A DNA stretch of 64,000 nt from Paenibacillus dendritiformis (GTDB lineage: Bacteria > Bacillota > Bacilli > Paenibacillales > Paenibacillaceae), in contig NZ_OX216966.1 in assembly GCF_945605565.1 (NCBI RefSeq), positions 4,642,001 through 4,706,000 on the forward strand, written 5' to 3'. Below are positions 35,225-44,264 of the stretch, in pieces. Made by a program: the position numbers and the translations under genes. Positions within the stretch are counted from its first letter, which is position 1. Every line of letters begins with the position of its first letter. The notes under the pieces are model-generated. The model was not told the origin of the DNA and made no database searches. It was given only the letters and a program-made list of their open reading frames with translations.

Positions 35225-36444
35225 TCTTCCTCTCCCCCCAGCGTCTCCATAATCTGATTGACGTCTTTGTCGCCGCGCCCGGACAGGCAGATGACCAGTA
35301 TCGAATCCGGGGACATCGACGGCGCTTCCTTGATCGCCTGGGCTACGGCATGAGCCGATTCCAGCGCCGGAATAATTCCTTCGGTCCGGCTGAGCAATTG
35401 AAGCGCGTCCAGCGCCTCTGCGTCCGTGATCGGCACGTACTTCGCCCGCATGCTGTCCTTCAGGTACGCGTGCTCCGGGCCGACGCCCGGGTAATCCAAT
35501 CCGGCCGATATCGAGTGCGCCGGCTGCACCTGGCCGAATTCGTCCTGCAGCACGTAGCTGAGCGAACCCTGGAATACCCCGCGGGACCCCTTCGTCATCG
35601 TAGCGGCATGGAACGGCGTGCCGATCCCTTTGCCGGCGGCTTCGACGCCGAGCAGCGCCACTGACTCATCCTGAAGGAACGGGTAGAACATGCCCATCGA
35701 ATTGCTGCCCCCGCCCACGGCGGCGATGACGAGATCGGGAAGGCGCCCTTCCTTCTCCAATATCTGCTTGCGGGTCTCGTCCCCGATAATGCGCTGGAAG
35801 TCCCGCACCATCATCGGATAAGGATGCGGACCGGTCACCGACCCGAGAATGTAGAAGGTGTCATCGACTTGGCTGACCCAGTAGCGCAGCGTCTCGTTGC
35901 AGGCATCCTTCAGCGTGCGGCTTCCCGACAGGACGGGAACGACCTCCGCCCCGAGCAGCTGCATGCGGAATACGTTCAGCCGCTGACGCTTCATATCTTC
36001 TTCTCCCATGAACACCTTGCACTCCATGCCGAGCAGAGCCGCTACGGTCGCCGTCGCCACGCCATGCTGGCCCGCTCCCGTCTCGGCGATGACCTTCTTC
36101 TTGCCCATCCGCTTGGCCAGCAGCGCCTGGCCGATCGTGTTATTGATTTTGTGGGCGCCCGTATGGTTGAGGTCTTCCCGTTTCAAATAAATTTTGGCTC
36201 CGCCCAGCGTCTCGCTCAACCGCTCCGCATAATAGAGCGAGGTCGGTCTGCCGGAATACTCCTGCAGAAGCTTGATGAGCTCCGCCTGGAATTCCGGCTC
36301 CTTCGTATATTGTTGATAAGCTGCTTCCAGCTCGAGAAGCGCATTCATCAACGTCTCCGGCACGTATCTGCCGCCGAAGTCGCCGAAGCGGCCATGAGCG
36401 TCAGGCAGTACCGCCGCCGTTCCCTTCGTCTGTGTCTGTTCCAT
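35221..36444 (-). CDS. trpB: Tryptophan synthase beta subunit
   Basis: PLP enzyme condensing indole with serine, 407 residues. It begins near [20 protein letters not shown]. The PLP lysine lies in [20 protein letters not shown], with [19 protein letters not shown] and the glycine-rich phosphate site [17 protein letters not shown] at 36444 follows an AAGGGTGAG site, so the first 44 nt lie inside the end of trpF, longer than the usual 4-nt overlap in this operon. Confidence 0.97.
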   Translation of the reverse strand: MEQTQTKGTAAVLPDAHGRFGDFGGRYVPETLMNALLELEAAYQQYTKEPEFQAELIKLLQEYSGRPTSLYYAERLSETLGGAKIYLKREDLNHTGAHKINNTIGQALLAKRMGKKKVIAETGAGQHGVATATVAALLGMECKVFMGEEDMKRQRLNVFRMQLLGAEVVPVLSGSRTLKDACNETLRYWVSQVDDTFYILGSVTGPHPYPMMVRDFQRIIGDETRKQILEKEGRLPDLVIAAVGGGSNSMGMFYPFLQDESVALLGVEAAGKGIGTPFHAATMTKGSRGVFQGSLSYVLQDEFGQVQPAHSISAGLDYPGVGPEHAYLKDSMRAKYVPITDAEALDALQLLSRTEGIIPALESAHAVAQAIKEAPSMSPDSILVICLSGRGDKDVNQIMETLGGEEE

Positions 36445-37171
36445 ATGCTCTCACCCTTTCGATAAATGCGGATACTTTACGAATATCTTTTATCCCGTTG
36501 GTCTCGACCCCGCTCGATACGTCCACGCCATCGATACGGCTGCCGGCAAGCAGCCTCCCCACATTGTCCGGATTCAAGCCCCCCGCCGCATAAAGGGGAA
36601 GACCGAGTTCTCCGGCAAGCGAACGATAGTCCGGAATCACGGTCCAATCGAATGCGCGCCCGGAGCCGCCTCCCTGCGACGGATCATGCGTATCCAGCAG
36701 GATGGCGTCGATGGAATGCCGCATGCGGCGCAGCATCGGTTCCGCCGCAGCCGCCCGGTTCCCGCCCTGCTCCGGGCCGGCAATCGGCACCGTCAGCCAG
36801 ACCTGCACCTCATGCCGGCTCTTCAGCCAGGCCGGAAGGTCCGGATCATGATCGGCGATCAACTGCACCGCATCCAGTCGCGCCTCCGCCAGCACCGCGT
36901 CCACATCTTCCCGCCGAGGACGGGCGAATACTCCAACCGTGAGAGGAAGCTTCACGCGCTCTTCCTCCAGGCGGGCCAACCAGCCGCGCACATCGGCAGG
37001 CGATACTTGCCTCCGGCTTGGCGCGAACACGAACCCGATGCAGTCCGGTCCGGCCCCTACGATGTCCCGGGCCGTCTCCAGCCCGGTCACCCCGCATATT
37101 TTCACGCTCGGCGGCCGTCCGTGGCCGCCGCCGTTCCGCTTCTTCCTTGCTTCCTCCGTCAGCTCCGGCAT
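36401..37171 (-). CDS. trpF: Phosphoribosylanthranilate isomerase
   Basis: Amadori rearrangement of phosphoribosylanthranilate, 256 residues. [20 protein letters not shown] carries the catalytic cysteine, and [43 protein letters not shown] and [12 protein letters not shown] complete the TIM-barrel signature. An N-terminal extension rich in Arg/Gly and a C-terminal tail make it longer than the usual ~210. The tail is what overlaps trpB. ATG at 37171 follows AAGGAG. Confidence 0.93.
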   Translation of the reverse strand: MPELTEEARKKRNGGGHGRPPSVKICGVTGLETARDIVGAGPDCIGFVFAPSRRQVSPADVRGWLARLEEERVKLPLTVGVFARPRREDVDAVLAEARLDAVQLIADHDPDLPAWLKSRHEVQVWLTVPIAGPEQGGNRAAAAEPMLRRMRHSIDAILLDTHDPSQGGGSGRAFDWTVIPDYRSLAGELGLPLYAAGGLNPDNVGRLLAGSRIDGVDVSSGVETNGIKDIRKVSAFIERVRAYGTDTDEGNGGGTA

Positions 37172-37190
37172 TGCACTCGCGCTCCTTCCG

Positions 37191-37994
37191 TCATACCGCG
37201 ACCCGTGGCAGACCGCTCATCAATTGCTCTACGGCCTCTTCCACGTTTGGCTGCCGCATCAGATGCTCGCCGACGAGCGCGGCGTCGATTCCCAAGTCCG
37301 CCAGGCGGTTCATATGCTCCGGCTTATGGATTCCGCTCTCGCTGACCAGTGTCCGATCGGCCGGTACGAGGGCGCGCAGCTGTTCGGTCTGCTCCAGATC
37401 CGTGACAAATGTATGCAAATTCCGGTTGTTAATCCCGATGAGCGGCGCATCGTCGAGCGCCAGCACCCGCTGAAGCTCCAGCTCATCATGAACTTCAATC
37501 AGCGTCTCCATGCCGAGATCAAGCGCACAGCGGTTCAGCCGCGCCAGCTCGCTGTCATTCAATATCGCCGCGATGAGCAGCACGGCATCGGCGCCGATAA
37601 GGCGGGCTTCCAGCAGTTGCAGCTCATCGATGATGAATTCTTTGCGCAGCACCGGAAGCTCCGTCCGGCTGCGCACCTCGCGCAAAATATCGTTGCCGCC
37701 TTGAAAATAAATGCGATCCGTCAGCACCGACAACGCGTCGGCCCCGGCGGCTTCATAGCCGCGGGCGATGGCCGCCGGATCGAAATCTTGGCGGATCAGC
37801 CCTTTGGAAGGCGATGCTTTCTTCACTTCCGCAATCAAGCCGACGGAGCGCCGTTTCCCGGCCGTCAGCGCGTATATGAGCGAGCGGCATGGCGGCAGCT
37901 GCGCGATGGCCCGCTCCGCCTCCCGGCGGTTCAGCTCCGCAGCCAGCTCCGCTACCTCCTGGCGCTTCGTCTCTACAATTCGATCAAGAAACAT
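37191..37994 (-). CDS. trpC: Indole-3-glycerol phosphate synthase
   Basis: Closes the indole ring in tryptophan synthesis. 267 residues from ATG 37994, with GGGGGA 8 nt before. LIAEVKKASPSKGLIRQDFD is the catalytic-lysine motif of the family; ALSVLTDRIYFQGG, VLRKEFIIDELQLLEARLIG, IGINNRNLHTFVTDLEQTEQ and LVSESGIHKPEHMN follow in order. The start lies 11 nt inside the trpD end. A much longer open frame upstream in the same frame is only the antisense-like shadow of trpD and is not used. Confidence 0.96.
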   Translation of the reverse strand: MFLDRIVETKRQEVAELAAELNRREAERAIAQLPPCRSLIYALTAGKRRSVGLIAEVKKASPSKGLIRQDFDPAAIARGYEAAGADALSVLTDRIYFQGGNDILREVRSRTELPVLRKEFIIDELQLLEARLIGADAVLLIAAILNDSELARLNRCALDLGMETLIEVHDELELQRVLALDDAPLIGINNRNLHTFVTDLEQTEQLRALVPADRTLVSESGIHKPEHMNRLADLGIDAALVGEHLMRQPNVEEAVEQLMSGLPRVAV

Positions 37995-39039
37995 GACTCC
38001 ATCCCCCTGTCGCTTCTCTCCATTGCTCCAGCTTGCGGAGCGTCTGTCCGCCGTCAATCGCATCGGCCGCGATGCGGACACCTTCGGCGATGCTCTCCGC
38101 CTGGCCGGCCACGTAGATGCAGGCGCCGGCGTTCGCAAGCACGATGTCGCGGTGCGGCCCCTGCTCCCCGTGCAGAATGCGGCGGATAATGCCCGCGTTC
38201 GTCGCGGCATCGCCGCCCAGCACGCTGGACAGCGGCTGCGTCTGCAGCCCGAGCTGCTCCGGCGTAATATCATACGTTCTCAGCTCGCCATCCTTCAGCT
38301 CGCTAATCCGGGTCGGAGCGGACAGGCTGATCTCGTCGAGGCCGTCTTCGCTTGCGACGACGAGCGCCCGCTTCAGGCCCAGCTCGCGGAGCACTGCCGC
38401 GATCGTCCCGGTGCGGCTGCGGTCATAGATGCCCAGCACCTGGCGATCCGCTCCCGCCGGATTGGTCAGCGGGCCGAGCATATTGAACACCGTGCGCACG
38501 CCCAGTTCCCGGCGCGGCGCCGCGGCATGCTTCATAGCGGGATGGAACACCTGCGCGAACATGAAGCAGATGCCGACGCGGTCCAGGCATTCCGCGGCCT
38601 GGTCGCTCGTCAGATGAATATTGATGCCGAGCGCCTCTAGCACGTCGGCGCTGCCCGAGCGGCTGGAGGCGGAGCGGTTGCCATGCTTCGCGACCCGAAC
38701 AGAGGCGGAAGCCGCGATAATCGCCGATACCGTAGAAATGTTCAGCTTGTGGATGCCGGAGCCGCCGGTCCCGCATGTATCAAGCAGGCGATCCTGCCCG
38801 GTGATGACGTGGCGGGCACGGCTGCGCATCGCCTCGGCGAAGCCGACAATTTCGTCCACCGTCTCGCCCTTCAGACGCAAGCAGGCCAGCAAAGCGCCGA
38901 TCTGGGCGGCAGAGGCATGGCCGTCCATCACGTCGGACATGACCTCCCGCGCTTCTTCGCGGCTCAGATGACCGCCGGCCAGCACATGGGCCAGCGCTTG
39001 CTTCGTCAAGACGCTGTCTGGAACCGTGTGAGTACTCAT
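37984..39039 (-). CDS. trpD: Anthranilate phosphoribosyltransferase
   Basis: 351 residues from ATG 39039, behind AAAGGAG and overlapping the trpE stop by 4 nt. DTCGTGGSGIHKLNISTVSA is the PRPP-binding signature. KHGNRSASSRSGSADVLEAL, FAQVFHPAMKHAA, RTVFNMLGPLTNPAGADRQV and GLDEISLSAPT are the expected conserved segments. The fold is the usual nucleoside-phosphorylase-like one. Upstream of 39039 the frame is open but contains only trpE sequence in another frame. Confidence 0.96.
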   Translation of the reverse strand: MSTHTVPDSVLTKQALAHVLAGGHLSREEAREVMSDVMDGHASAAQIGALLACLRLKGETVDEIVGFAEAMRSRARHVITGQDRLLDTCGTGGSGIHKLNISTVSAIIAASASVRVAKHGNRSASSRSGSADVLEALGINIHLTSDQAAECLDRVGICFMFAQVFHPAMKHAAAPRRELGVRTVFNMLGPLTNPAGADRQVLGIYDRSRTGTIAAVLRELGLKRALVVASEDGLDEISLSAPTRISELKDGELRTYDITPEQLGLQTQPLSSVLGGDAATNAGIIRRILHGEQGPHRDIVLANAGACIYVAGQAESIAEGVRIAADAIDGGQTLRKLEQWREATGGWSHVS

Positions 39040-40685
39040 TGCGATACGCTCCTTTCTGCCATAAGCTTCTTGCCCGGTTGGACAGCCGCGTAGTAGTCCC
39101 AATTGACCGGGAGCGCGGCCCGCTCCGCAGCCTGGACGGAAGGACGGCCGCTCCTCGGCGCTTCGATGGATGCAGCGGATTCCCTGCATTCGAACATCTC
39201 CTCCGCCGTCTGAATGGCGAGCAGCAGCGCCTTCGCCTTGTTGACCGTCTCCTCGTATTCCTTCTCGGGGACCGAATCCCATACAATGCCGGCGCCGGCT
39301 TGAACATAGGCGGTGCCGCCCTTGAAAATAATCGTTCGAATCGTAATGCAGGTGTCCATGTTGCCGTTGAAGCCCAAGTAACCGATAGCGCCGGCGTACG
39401 CCCCGCGCGCTTCCTGCTCGAGCTCCGCGATAATCTCCATCGCGCGCAGCTTCGGTGCGCCGGAGACCGTGCCGGCCGGCAGACAGGACAGGAAGGCGTC
39501 GAAGAAATCTTTGTCCCGGCGCAGCGTGCCGGATACGTTCGATACAATGTGCATCACATGCGAGTAGCGCTCAATGCCCATATACGTATCGCAGCGAACG
39601 GTGCCGAATTCGCATACCCGGCCGAGATCGTTGCGCCCGAGGTCGACCAGCATCACATGCTCGGCCCGCTCCTTCTCATCCTTCAGCAGCTCTTCCTCCA
39701 GCGCCAGATCCTCTTCTTCCGTCCGTCCGCGCGGCCGGGTGCCGGCGATCGGCCGCGTCTCCACCCGCTCGCCGTTCACCCGGACGAGCGCCTCGGGCGA
39801 GGTGCCGACGAGCGTTTCGTCGTCCATTTTCAGAATGTACATGTACGGGGAAGGATTCGTCATCCGCAGCACCCGGTACACATCAAGCGGATCGACCGTC
39901 GTCTGCCGCTCGAACCGCTGCGAGAGGACGACTTGGAAGATGTCCCCGCCGCGAATGTATTCCTTCGCCCGCTCCACCTTATCCATAAAAGACGCCCGCG
40001 TCTCATTCGAACGGTACGGCTTCAGCTCGGAGGCGGCTCCTCCCGGGAGGAAGCGGCCGCTCTGCAGTTCGGTGGCCGGAGCGGCCAGCAGCTTCTCCTG
40101 CAGCCGTCTCAGCTTCTCCTTCGCCTGCTCGTACAGCGTCCGGATATGCTCCTCCGTATCGTCCCGCTCCAGATGGAGATTGACGATGAATTGTAGCTGC
40201 TGCCTGACATGGTCGAATACGATCAGCTGATCGCAGAACATGAATTGAATATCATTCATCATCAGGTCGTCCTGCCGATGGCGCGGAAGACGCTCATACT
40301 GCTGCACCAGATCATAGCCGAAAAATCCGATCGCTCCGCCCGTCAGCGGAGGCATGCCCGCCAGGGCCGGGCTTTCATACTTGCGCAGCAGCTTCTTCAC
40401 AGCGGCTAGCGGATGCTCGTGGATCTCGGTGACGGCATCCCGTTCGGTAATGCGCAGCGTGCCGTTCTTGCCCTGCAATATCAGAAAGGGATCGGTGCCG
40501 ATAAAGGAGTAGCGCGCCCATTGGACTCCGCCCTCCACGCTTTCCAGCAAAAAAGCATAAGGCTCCTGCTTCAGCCTTTGGAACAATCGTATCGGGGTCT
40601 CTGTATCTGCCGTGATGGTCTCGGAGACCGGTATAACCGGATAAGTGCGGGATAATCGCAATACTTCATCCACATGAGGATGCAT
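39036..40685 (-). CDS. trpE: Anthranilate synthase component I
   Basis: Converts chorismate and glutamine to anthranilate with a glutamine amidotransferase subunit. 549 residues from ATG 40685, 8 nt after AAAGGAG. An N-terminal tryptophan-feedback region (PYAFLLESVEGGVQWARYSF) precedes the chorismate-binding half: GDIFQVVLSQRF, TRPIAGTRPRGRTEEEDLAL, DLGRNDLGRVCEFG and AGTVSGAPKLRAMEIIAELE. The trpG/pabA subunit is not in this operon; in Bacillus it lies in the folate locus. Expression should be set by the TRAP attenuator upstream. Confidence 0.97.
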   Translation of the reverse strand: MHPHVDEVLRLSRTYPVIPVSETITADTETPIRLFQRLKQEPYAFLLESVEGGVQWARYSFIGTDPFLILQGKNGTLRITERDAVTEIHEHPLAAVKKLLRKYESPALAGMPPLTGGAIGFFGYDLVQQYERLPRHRQDDLMMNDIQFMFCDQLIVFDHVRQQLQFIVNLHLERDDTEEHIRTLYEQAKEKLRRLQEKLLAAPATELQSGRFLPGGAASELKPYRSNETRASFMDKVERAKEYIRGGDIFQVVLSQRFERQTTVDPLDVYRVLRMTNPSPYMYILKMDDETLVGTSPEALVRVNGERVETRPIAGTRPRGRTEEEDLALEEELLKDEKERAEHVMLVDLGRNDLGRVCEFGTVRCDTYMGIERYSHVMHIVSNVSGTLRRDKDFFDAFLSCLPAGTVSGAPKLRAMEIIAELEQEARGAYAGAIGYLGFNGNMDTCITIRTIIFKGGTAYVQAGAGIVWDSVPEKEYEETVNKAKALLLAIQTAEEMFECRESAASIEAPRSGRPSVQAAERAALPVNWDYYAAVQPGKKLMAERSVSQ

Positions 40686-40733
40686 GACATCCACTCCTTT
40701 CGAATTCGGGTGAGTCGGATGGAACCAAGAAAC

Positions 40734-40761
40734 AAAAAAACCTCTACCGCAAGGTAGAGGT
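40734..40761 (-). terminator. Attenuator terminator of the trp operon
   Basis: Minus-strand ACCTCTACC and GGTAGAGGT pair perfectly around a 4-nt loop (40740-40761), followed by seven U residues. It lies 49 nt before trpE. The 5' arm can alternatively pair with GUAGAG (40965-40960) inside the TRAP site, the usual antiterminator logic. Confidence 0.85.
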
Positions 40762-40928
40762 CCGTTGATTCGATCATGACATTGTGGATGAGCAAGCTCA
40801 GGGTATATCAAAGGTTGGATCGCCAAAGAAAGGTCAGATTCGCCAAATAACCCCCGGTTGTTCCTCTAAAAAGGAAGGGAAGGCTCTACACCTCTGGCGA
40901 TGGCATCCGCTTATGACGTATCCATGCT

Positions 40929-40981
40929 CTCAGCTCGACTCAACTCAATCTCATCTCAACTCTACTTACTCTACTCAACTA
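40929..40981 (-). promoter_or_regulatory. TRAP (MtrB) binding site: eleven NAG triplets in the trp leader
   Basis: Read 5'-3' on the minus strand, the 53 nt contain eleven triplets: one UAG, then two GAG, one AAG, then seven GAG, separated mostly by 2 nt (one 1-nt and one 3-nt spacer). Eleven (G/U)AG repeats with 2-3-nt spacers are the hallmark of RNA wrapped around the 11-subunit TRAP ring. It starts a few nucleotides after the predicted transcription start and is followed by the terminator at 40734. mtrB is present at 51684. Confidence 0.85.
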
Positions 40982-40992
40982 TGCTTCTTCAC

Positions 40993-41021
40993 ATCATACC
41001 CGCAAATAATCAATGCGTCAA
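40993..41021 (-). promoter_or_regulatory. Promoter of the trp operon
   Basis: Minus-strand TTGACG (41021-41016), 17-bp spacer, TATGAT (40998-40993). Transcription would begin near 40986, just ahead of the TRAP triplets. It lies downstream of the aroH stop, so trp genes can be read both from here and from aroC readthrough. Confidence 0.75.
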
Positions 41022-41096
41022 CACCGAACGGAGGCAAACGGCATCTCCGCCACTACCTTCCGCACGGGAACGCTTATTCCCGGGGACGCTTCTCCG

Positions 41097-41465
41097 CTAT
41101 GAAGTGGCCAAGTCCGGGCGCAGCTGGGAAGCCTCGTTCAAGTACACGTGGCGCACTTCCCTCTGCGATTTGTCTGTATTGACGGTTACCATCAAGCGGA
41201 TGCACAGCGGCAGGCTGCCCGCGACGGGCACCTCCACGGCGCACATTAACGGCACCCACTCCCAGCCCGGCATCGCGCGAATGGCCTGCGCCGGGAAGGA
41301 AGCGTTCAGATCCTGGGTCATCGTAATCCATATGCTGACGATGTCCTCCGGAACGATCTGATTCTCTGCCACGATATGTTCAAGCAACACGGTCGTCTCG
41401 CGCCGTATTTCATCCGCATCATTGCGCTGGACGGTGGTCGCTCCCCGTATTCCCCTTGCATACAT
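41097..41465 (-). CDS. aroH: Chorismate mutase, AroH class
   Basis: 122-residue monofunctional chorismate mutase converting chorismate to prephenate for tyrosine and phenylalanine. It opens with RGIRGATTVQRNDADEIRRE (active-site arginine) and continues with SIWITMTQDLNASFPAQAIR and VPLMCAVEVPVAGSLPLCIR; this is the trimeric Bacillus-type fold and not the AroQ helical type. The gap from aroB is 2 bp. A 412-bp regulatory gap to trpE follows. Confidence 0.94.
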   Translation of the reverse strand: MYARGIRGATTVQRNDADEIRRETTVLLEHIVAENQIVPEDIVSIWITMTQDLNASFPAQAIRAMPGWEWVPLMCAVEVPVAGSLPLCIRLMVTVNTDKSQREVRHVYLNEASQLRPDLATS

Positions 41466-41467
41466 GC

Positions 41468-42589
41468 TTATGTCGTCTCCCCTTTCAACTCTTCGATGAT
41501 GTTCCGCACCAGTTCGACCGGCACATCGCGCCGGATCTCCACCTTGCCGATTGCTGTCGGGAGCACGAATACCGTCCGGCCCTCCTTGAACTTCTTGTCA
41601 TGCATCATCGCATCCAGAATCGCCTCTGTCGAATAGCCGGCCGGAATCGATACCGGCAGCCCGAATTGGCGCATCAACGCTTCCGTCCGCGCTGCAACAT
41701 CGGCTGCCGCCCCCATCCGCTCCGCCAGACGGGCCGAGCCGACCATTCCGATCGCGATCGCTTCGCCATGCAGCAGCTCGCCATAGCCGGCAACCGCCTC
41801 CAGGGCATGGCCGATCGTATGGCCCAGATTCAGAATCGCCCGCAATCCGTTCTCGCGCTCGTCCTGGGATACGACGGCGGTCTTGACGGCGCAGCCTTGC
41901 GCCAAGCCATAGGCCAATGCTTCCTCATCCTTGGCCAGCAGCTTCCCGGCATTCGCCTCGCACCAATCGACGAAGCCGGCGTCCCAGATCAAGCCGTGCT
42001 TCACCATCTCCGCGAGACCGGAACGAACATCCCGATCAGGCAGCGATTGCAGGGTGGCCGTATCATAGAGCACGAACTCCGGTTGATGGAAGGCGCCGAT
42101 GATGTTTTTGGCCAGCGGATGATTCACCGCAACCTTGCCGCCCACACTGCTATCATGCGCCAGAATCGTGGTCGGCACCTGAATGAACCGGACGCCGCGC
42201 ATATATGAGGCCGCTACGAAGCCGGCCAGATCGCCGACGACGCCGCCGCCCAGCGCGACGACCGTCGACATGCGGTCACAGCCTGCCTCCAGCCCGGCAC
42301 GGACGCAGTCCTCGAATACGGCCAGCGACTTCGAATGCTCTCCTGGCGGCACGGTAAGCGAAGCGGTACGGTAACCGGCCGCGTGCAGCGCTTGCTCGGC
42401 GCGCTTTAGATAACGGCGGCCGACATGCTCATCGGTAATGATGAGCACCGGGCTTCCCGCAGGGATGGCCGCTTGCCGGCTCGCGTCGCCAAGCCGGTCC
42501 AGCAGTCCGCTCCCGATCCAGATAGGATAAGAGCGTTCGCCAAGATCGACTCTCAGCTCTACGGCTTGCATCGCTTCCTTGTTCTCCAT
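41468..42589 (-). CDS. aroB: 3-dehydroquinate synthase
   Basis: Second step of the shikimate pathway, NAD- and metal-dependent. 373 residues from ATG 42589, 7 nt after GGAGG. STVVALGGGVVGDLAGFVAA is the NAD/phosphate site, FIQVPTTILAHDSSVGGKVA the substrate loop, and NLGHTIGHALEAVAGYGELL with HGEAIAIGMVGSARLAERMG hold the metal-binding histidines. Upstream extension to 42703 has no ribosome binding site. Co-transcribed with aroC (11-bp gap) and aroH. Confidence 0.96.
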   Translation of the reverse strand: MENKEAMQAVELRVDLGERSYPIWIGSGLLDRLGDASRQAAIPAGSPVLIITDEHVGRRYLKRAEQALHAAGYRTASLTVPPGEHSKSLAVFEDCVRAGLEAGCDRMSTVVALGGGVVGDLAGFVAASYMRGVRFIQVPTTILAHDSSVGGKVAVNHPLAKNIIGAFHQPEFVLYDTATLQSLPDRDVRSGLAEMVKHGLIWDAGFVDWCEANAGKLLAKDEEALAYGLAQGCAVKTAVVSQDERENGLRAILNLGHTIGHALEAVAGYGELLHGEAIAIGMVGSARLAERMGAAADVAARTEALMRQFGLPVSIPAGYSTEAILDAMMHDKKFKEGRTVFVLPTAIGKVEIRRDVPVELVRNIIEELKGETT

Positions 42590-42600
42590 GACGCTCCCTC

Positions 42601-43770
42601 CTAGTACCGGGCCACTTGCTGCAAGTATTGCTCGTAGTTGGCGCGAATCTCCTCCATCGAATCGCCGCCGAATTTCTCCAGGAACGCCTTGGCGACCTCC
42701 CAAGCGACGACATGCTCCAATACGACGCTGGCCGCAGGCACGGCACAGGCATCGGAACGCTCCACTTGGGCCGTGAAGGCTTCCTTCGTATCGATATCTA
42801 CGCTGCGCAGCGGCTTATACAAGGTCGGAATCGGCTTCATCACGCCGCGAACGACGATCGGCATCCCGTTCGTCATGCCGCCCTCGAAGCCGCCGAGCCG
42901 GTTGGAAGCGCGCGTATAGCCTTTCTCTTCGTCATAGAGGATCTCGTCATGCACCTGCGATCCGCGCAGTCGCCCGGCTTCGAAGCCGATGCCGATCTCG
43001 ACGCCTTTGAACGCGTTGATGGACATGACCGCCTGCGCGATGCGCCCATCCAGCTTCCGATCATATTGCACATGGCTTCCTAATCCGACAGGAACGCCTT
43101 CGACGATGCACTCCACGACGCCGCCGATCGAGTCGCCCTCTGCCTTAATCTGATCGATATAGGCCTCCATCGCCTGCTCCGTCGCGGAATCGACGACCCG
43201 AACCGAAGACTGCTCGGTCCGTTCAATCATTTCATCCAGCGGCAGAGAATGCGGCGGCGCCTCGATCTCCCCGATGCGAATAACTTGTCCGCCGATCTTG
43301 ATGCCGAACGCTGCCAGCAGCTGGCGGGCCACGGCGCCTACCGCGACGCGGGCCGCGGTCTCGCGCGCGCTGGAGCGCTCCAGCACGTTGCGCAGATCGG
43401 TCAACTGATATTTCAGGCCGCCGTTCAGATCGGCATGTCCCGGACGGGGACGATGGACCCGGCGCTTTTCTTCGTCCGAGCCTTCGATCGGCTCCACATT
43501 CATAATATTCCGCCAATGCTTCCAGTCATTATTCTCGACTACCAACGCGATAGGAGCTCCGGTCGTATAACCATGACGCACCCCGCCGACGATTGCGGCC
43601 GTATCCGTCTCGATTTGCATCCGCCGTCCGCGGCCATACCCTTTCTGCCGGCGTTGAAGCTGAAAGTTCAACTGTTCAAAGTCAATCGCCAGGTTGCTGG
43701 GCATCCCTTCAACGATGGCGGTCAATTGCGGTCCGTGGGTCTCTCCTGCTGTCAAATAACGTAGACTCAC
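42601..43770 (-). CDS. aroC: Chorismate synthase
   Basis: FMN-dependent last step of the shikimate pathway, 389 residues. GTG start at 43770, a few bases after AAAGGGGGA. Signatures: [50 protein letters not shown] and [13 protein letters not shown]. The B. subtilis orthologue is named aroF. A consensus promoter lies at 43831-43859, so this is the first gene of the aroC-aroB-aroH-trp-hisC-tyrA supraoperon. Confidence 0.96.
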   Translation of the reverse strand: MSLRYLTAGETHGPQLTAIVEGMPSNLAIDFEQLNFQLQRRQKGYGRGRRMQIETDTAAIVGGVRHGYTTGAPIALVVENNDWKHWRNIMNVEPIEGSDEEKRRVHRPRPGHADLNGGLKYQLTDLRNVLERSSARETAARVAVGAVARQLLAAFGIKIGGQVIRIGEIEAPPHSLPLDEMIERTEQSSVRVVDSATEQAMEAYIDQIKAEGDSIGGVVECIVEGVPVGLGSHVQYDRKLDGRIAQAVMSINAFKGVEIGIGFEAGRLRGSQVHDEILYDEEKGYTRASNRLGGFEGGMTNGMPIVVRGVMKPIPTLYKPLRSVDIDTKEAFTAQVERSDACAVPAASVVLEHVVAWEVAKAFLEKFGGDSMEEIRANYEQYLQQVARY

Positions 43771-43830
43771 CGTTGCTCCCCCTTTAAGCTGTATTGCTGT
43801 AAATGGCTAAAATCCTTAACTCTTTTGCTC

Positions 43831-43859
43831 ATTATAGTATAGGAGGCAACGTTTGACAA
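43831..43859 (-). promoter_or_regulatory. Promoter of the aroC-aroB-aroH supraoperon
   Basis: Minus-strand TTGTCA (43859-43854), 17-bp spacer, TATAAT (43836-43831), about 60 bp upstream of the aroC start and just after the terminator at 43861-43905. Confidence 0.75.
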
Positions 43860-43860
43860 G

Positions 43861-43905
43861 AAAACAAAAACACGCTCTGAAGGCGTTATGCCGCCAGGAG
43901 CGTGT
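43861..43905 (-). terminator. Intrinsic terminator upstream of the aroC promoter
   Basis: ACACGCTC/GAGCGTGT (43870-43877, 43898-43905) with an inner GGCG/CGCC stem, followed on the minus strand by UUUUUGUUUU. It insulates the aro/trp operon from the small gene and cheR. Confidence 0.8.
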
Positions 43906-43989
43906 CATGAGCTGTTCGCATATGTATCGCGCGCCGCCATCCGGCAGCGGACGCCAAGGCAAGGGAACCGGAACGGATCTTCAGCTCCG

Positions 43990-44175
43990 CTATCTCCATA
44001 CGGATGCGCGCTTCGAGGCCGCCCGCAAATGCGCGGGAGCCGTTCCCGCCCGTTCCTCCTCCGCCATCAGAGGGAGCCAGTTTTTCAATGTCACTTCCAC
44101 CCCAATAATTTGGGCGCATTCGTGGATCGTTAATTCTCCTCGCTGGTAAGCCGCGATGACCGTCCTCTTGTCCAT
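43990..44175 (-). CDS. Small hypothetical protein, possible HTH
   Basis: 61 residues beginning MDKRTVIAAYQRGELTIHEC, then AQIIGVEVTLKNWLPLMAEE, which has the periodicity of a helix-turn-helix. A GGAGGG lies 13 nt before the ATG, rather far, and an in-frame ATG at 44208 has no clear site, so the start is uncertain. It sits between cheR and the terminator at 43861 in the same direction. I do not recognise a family. Confidence 0.5.
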   Translation of the reverse strand: MDKRTVIAAYQRGELTIHECAQIIGVEVTLKNWLPLMAEEERAGTAPAHLRAASKRASVWR

Positions 44176-44264
44176 AATCGTTGGTCGTCCCTCCGTCCTC
44201 GTAGTCATCCTAGAGGATGTTCATACCGTCTATGTAAGTCTAGTATCGGAAGAAGGGATGCGGA

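Noticed and set aside
37995..38273. Longer trpC start extending upstream into trpD
   Set aside because: The extra residues are out-of-frame trpD sequence; ATG 37994 has the ribosome binding site and gives the family length.
40929..40981. GA-rich repeat in the trp leader as CRISPR or simple tandem repeat
   Set aside because: The units are 3-nt triplets with 1-3-nt spacers just after a promoter and before a terminator, not repeats of 25 bp or more with unique spacers; TRAP site fits fully.
41074..41331. 85-codon minus-strand frame near aroH
   Set aside because: Another frame of aroH continuing into the trp leader; no start signal and no homology.
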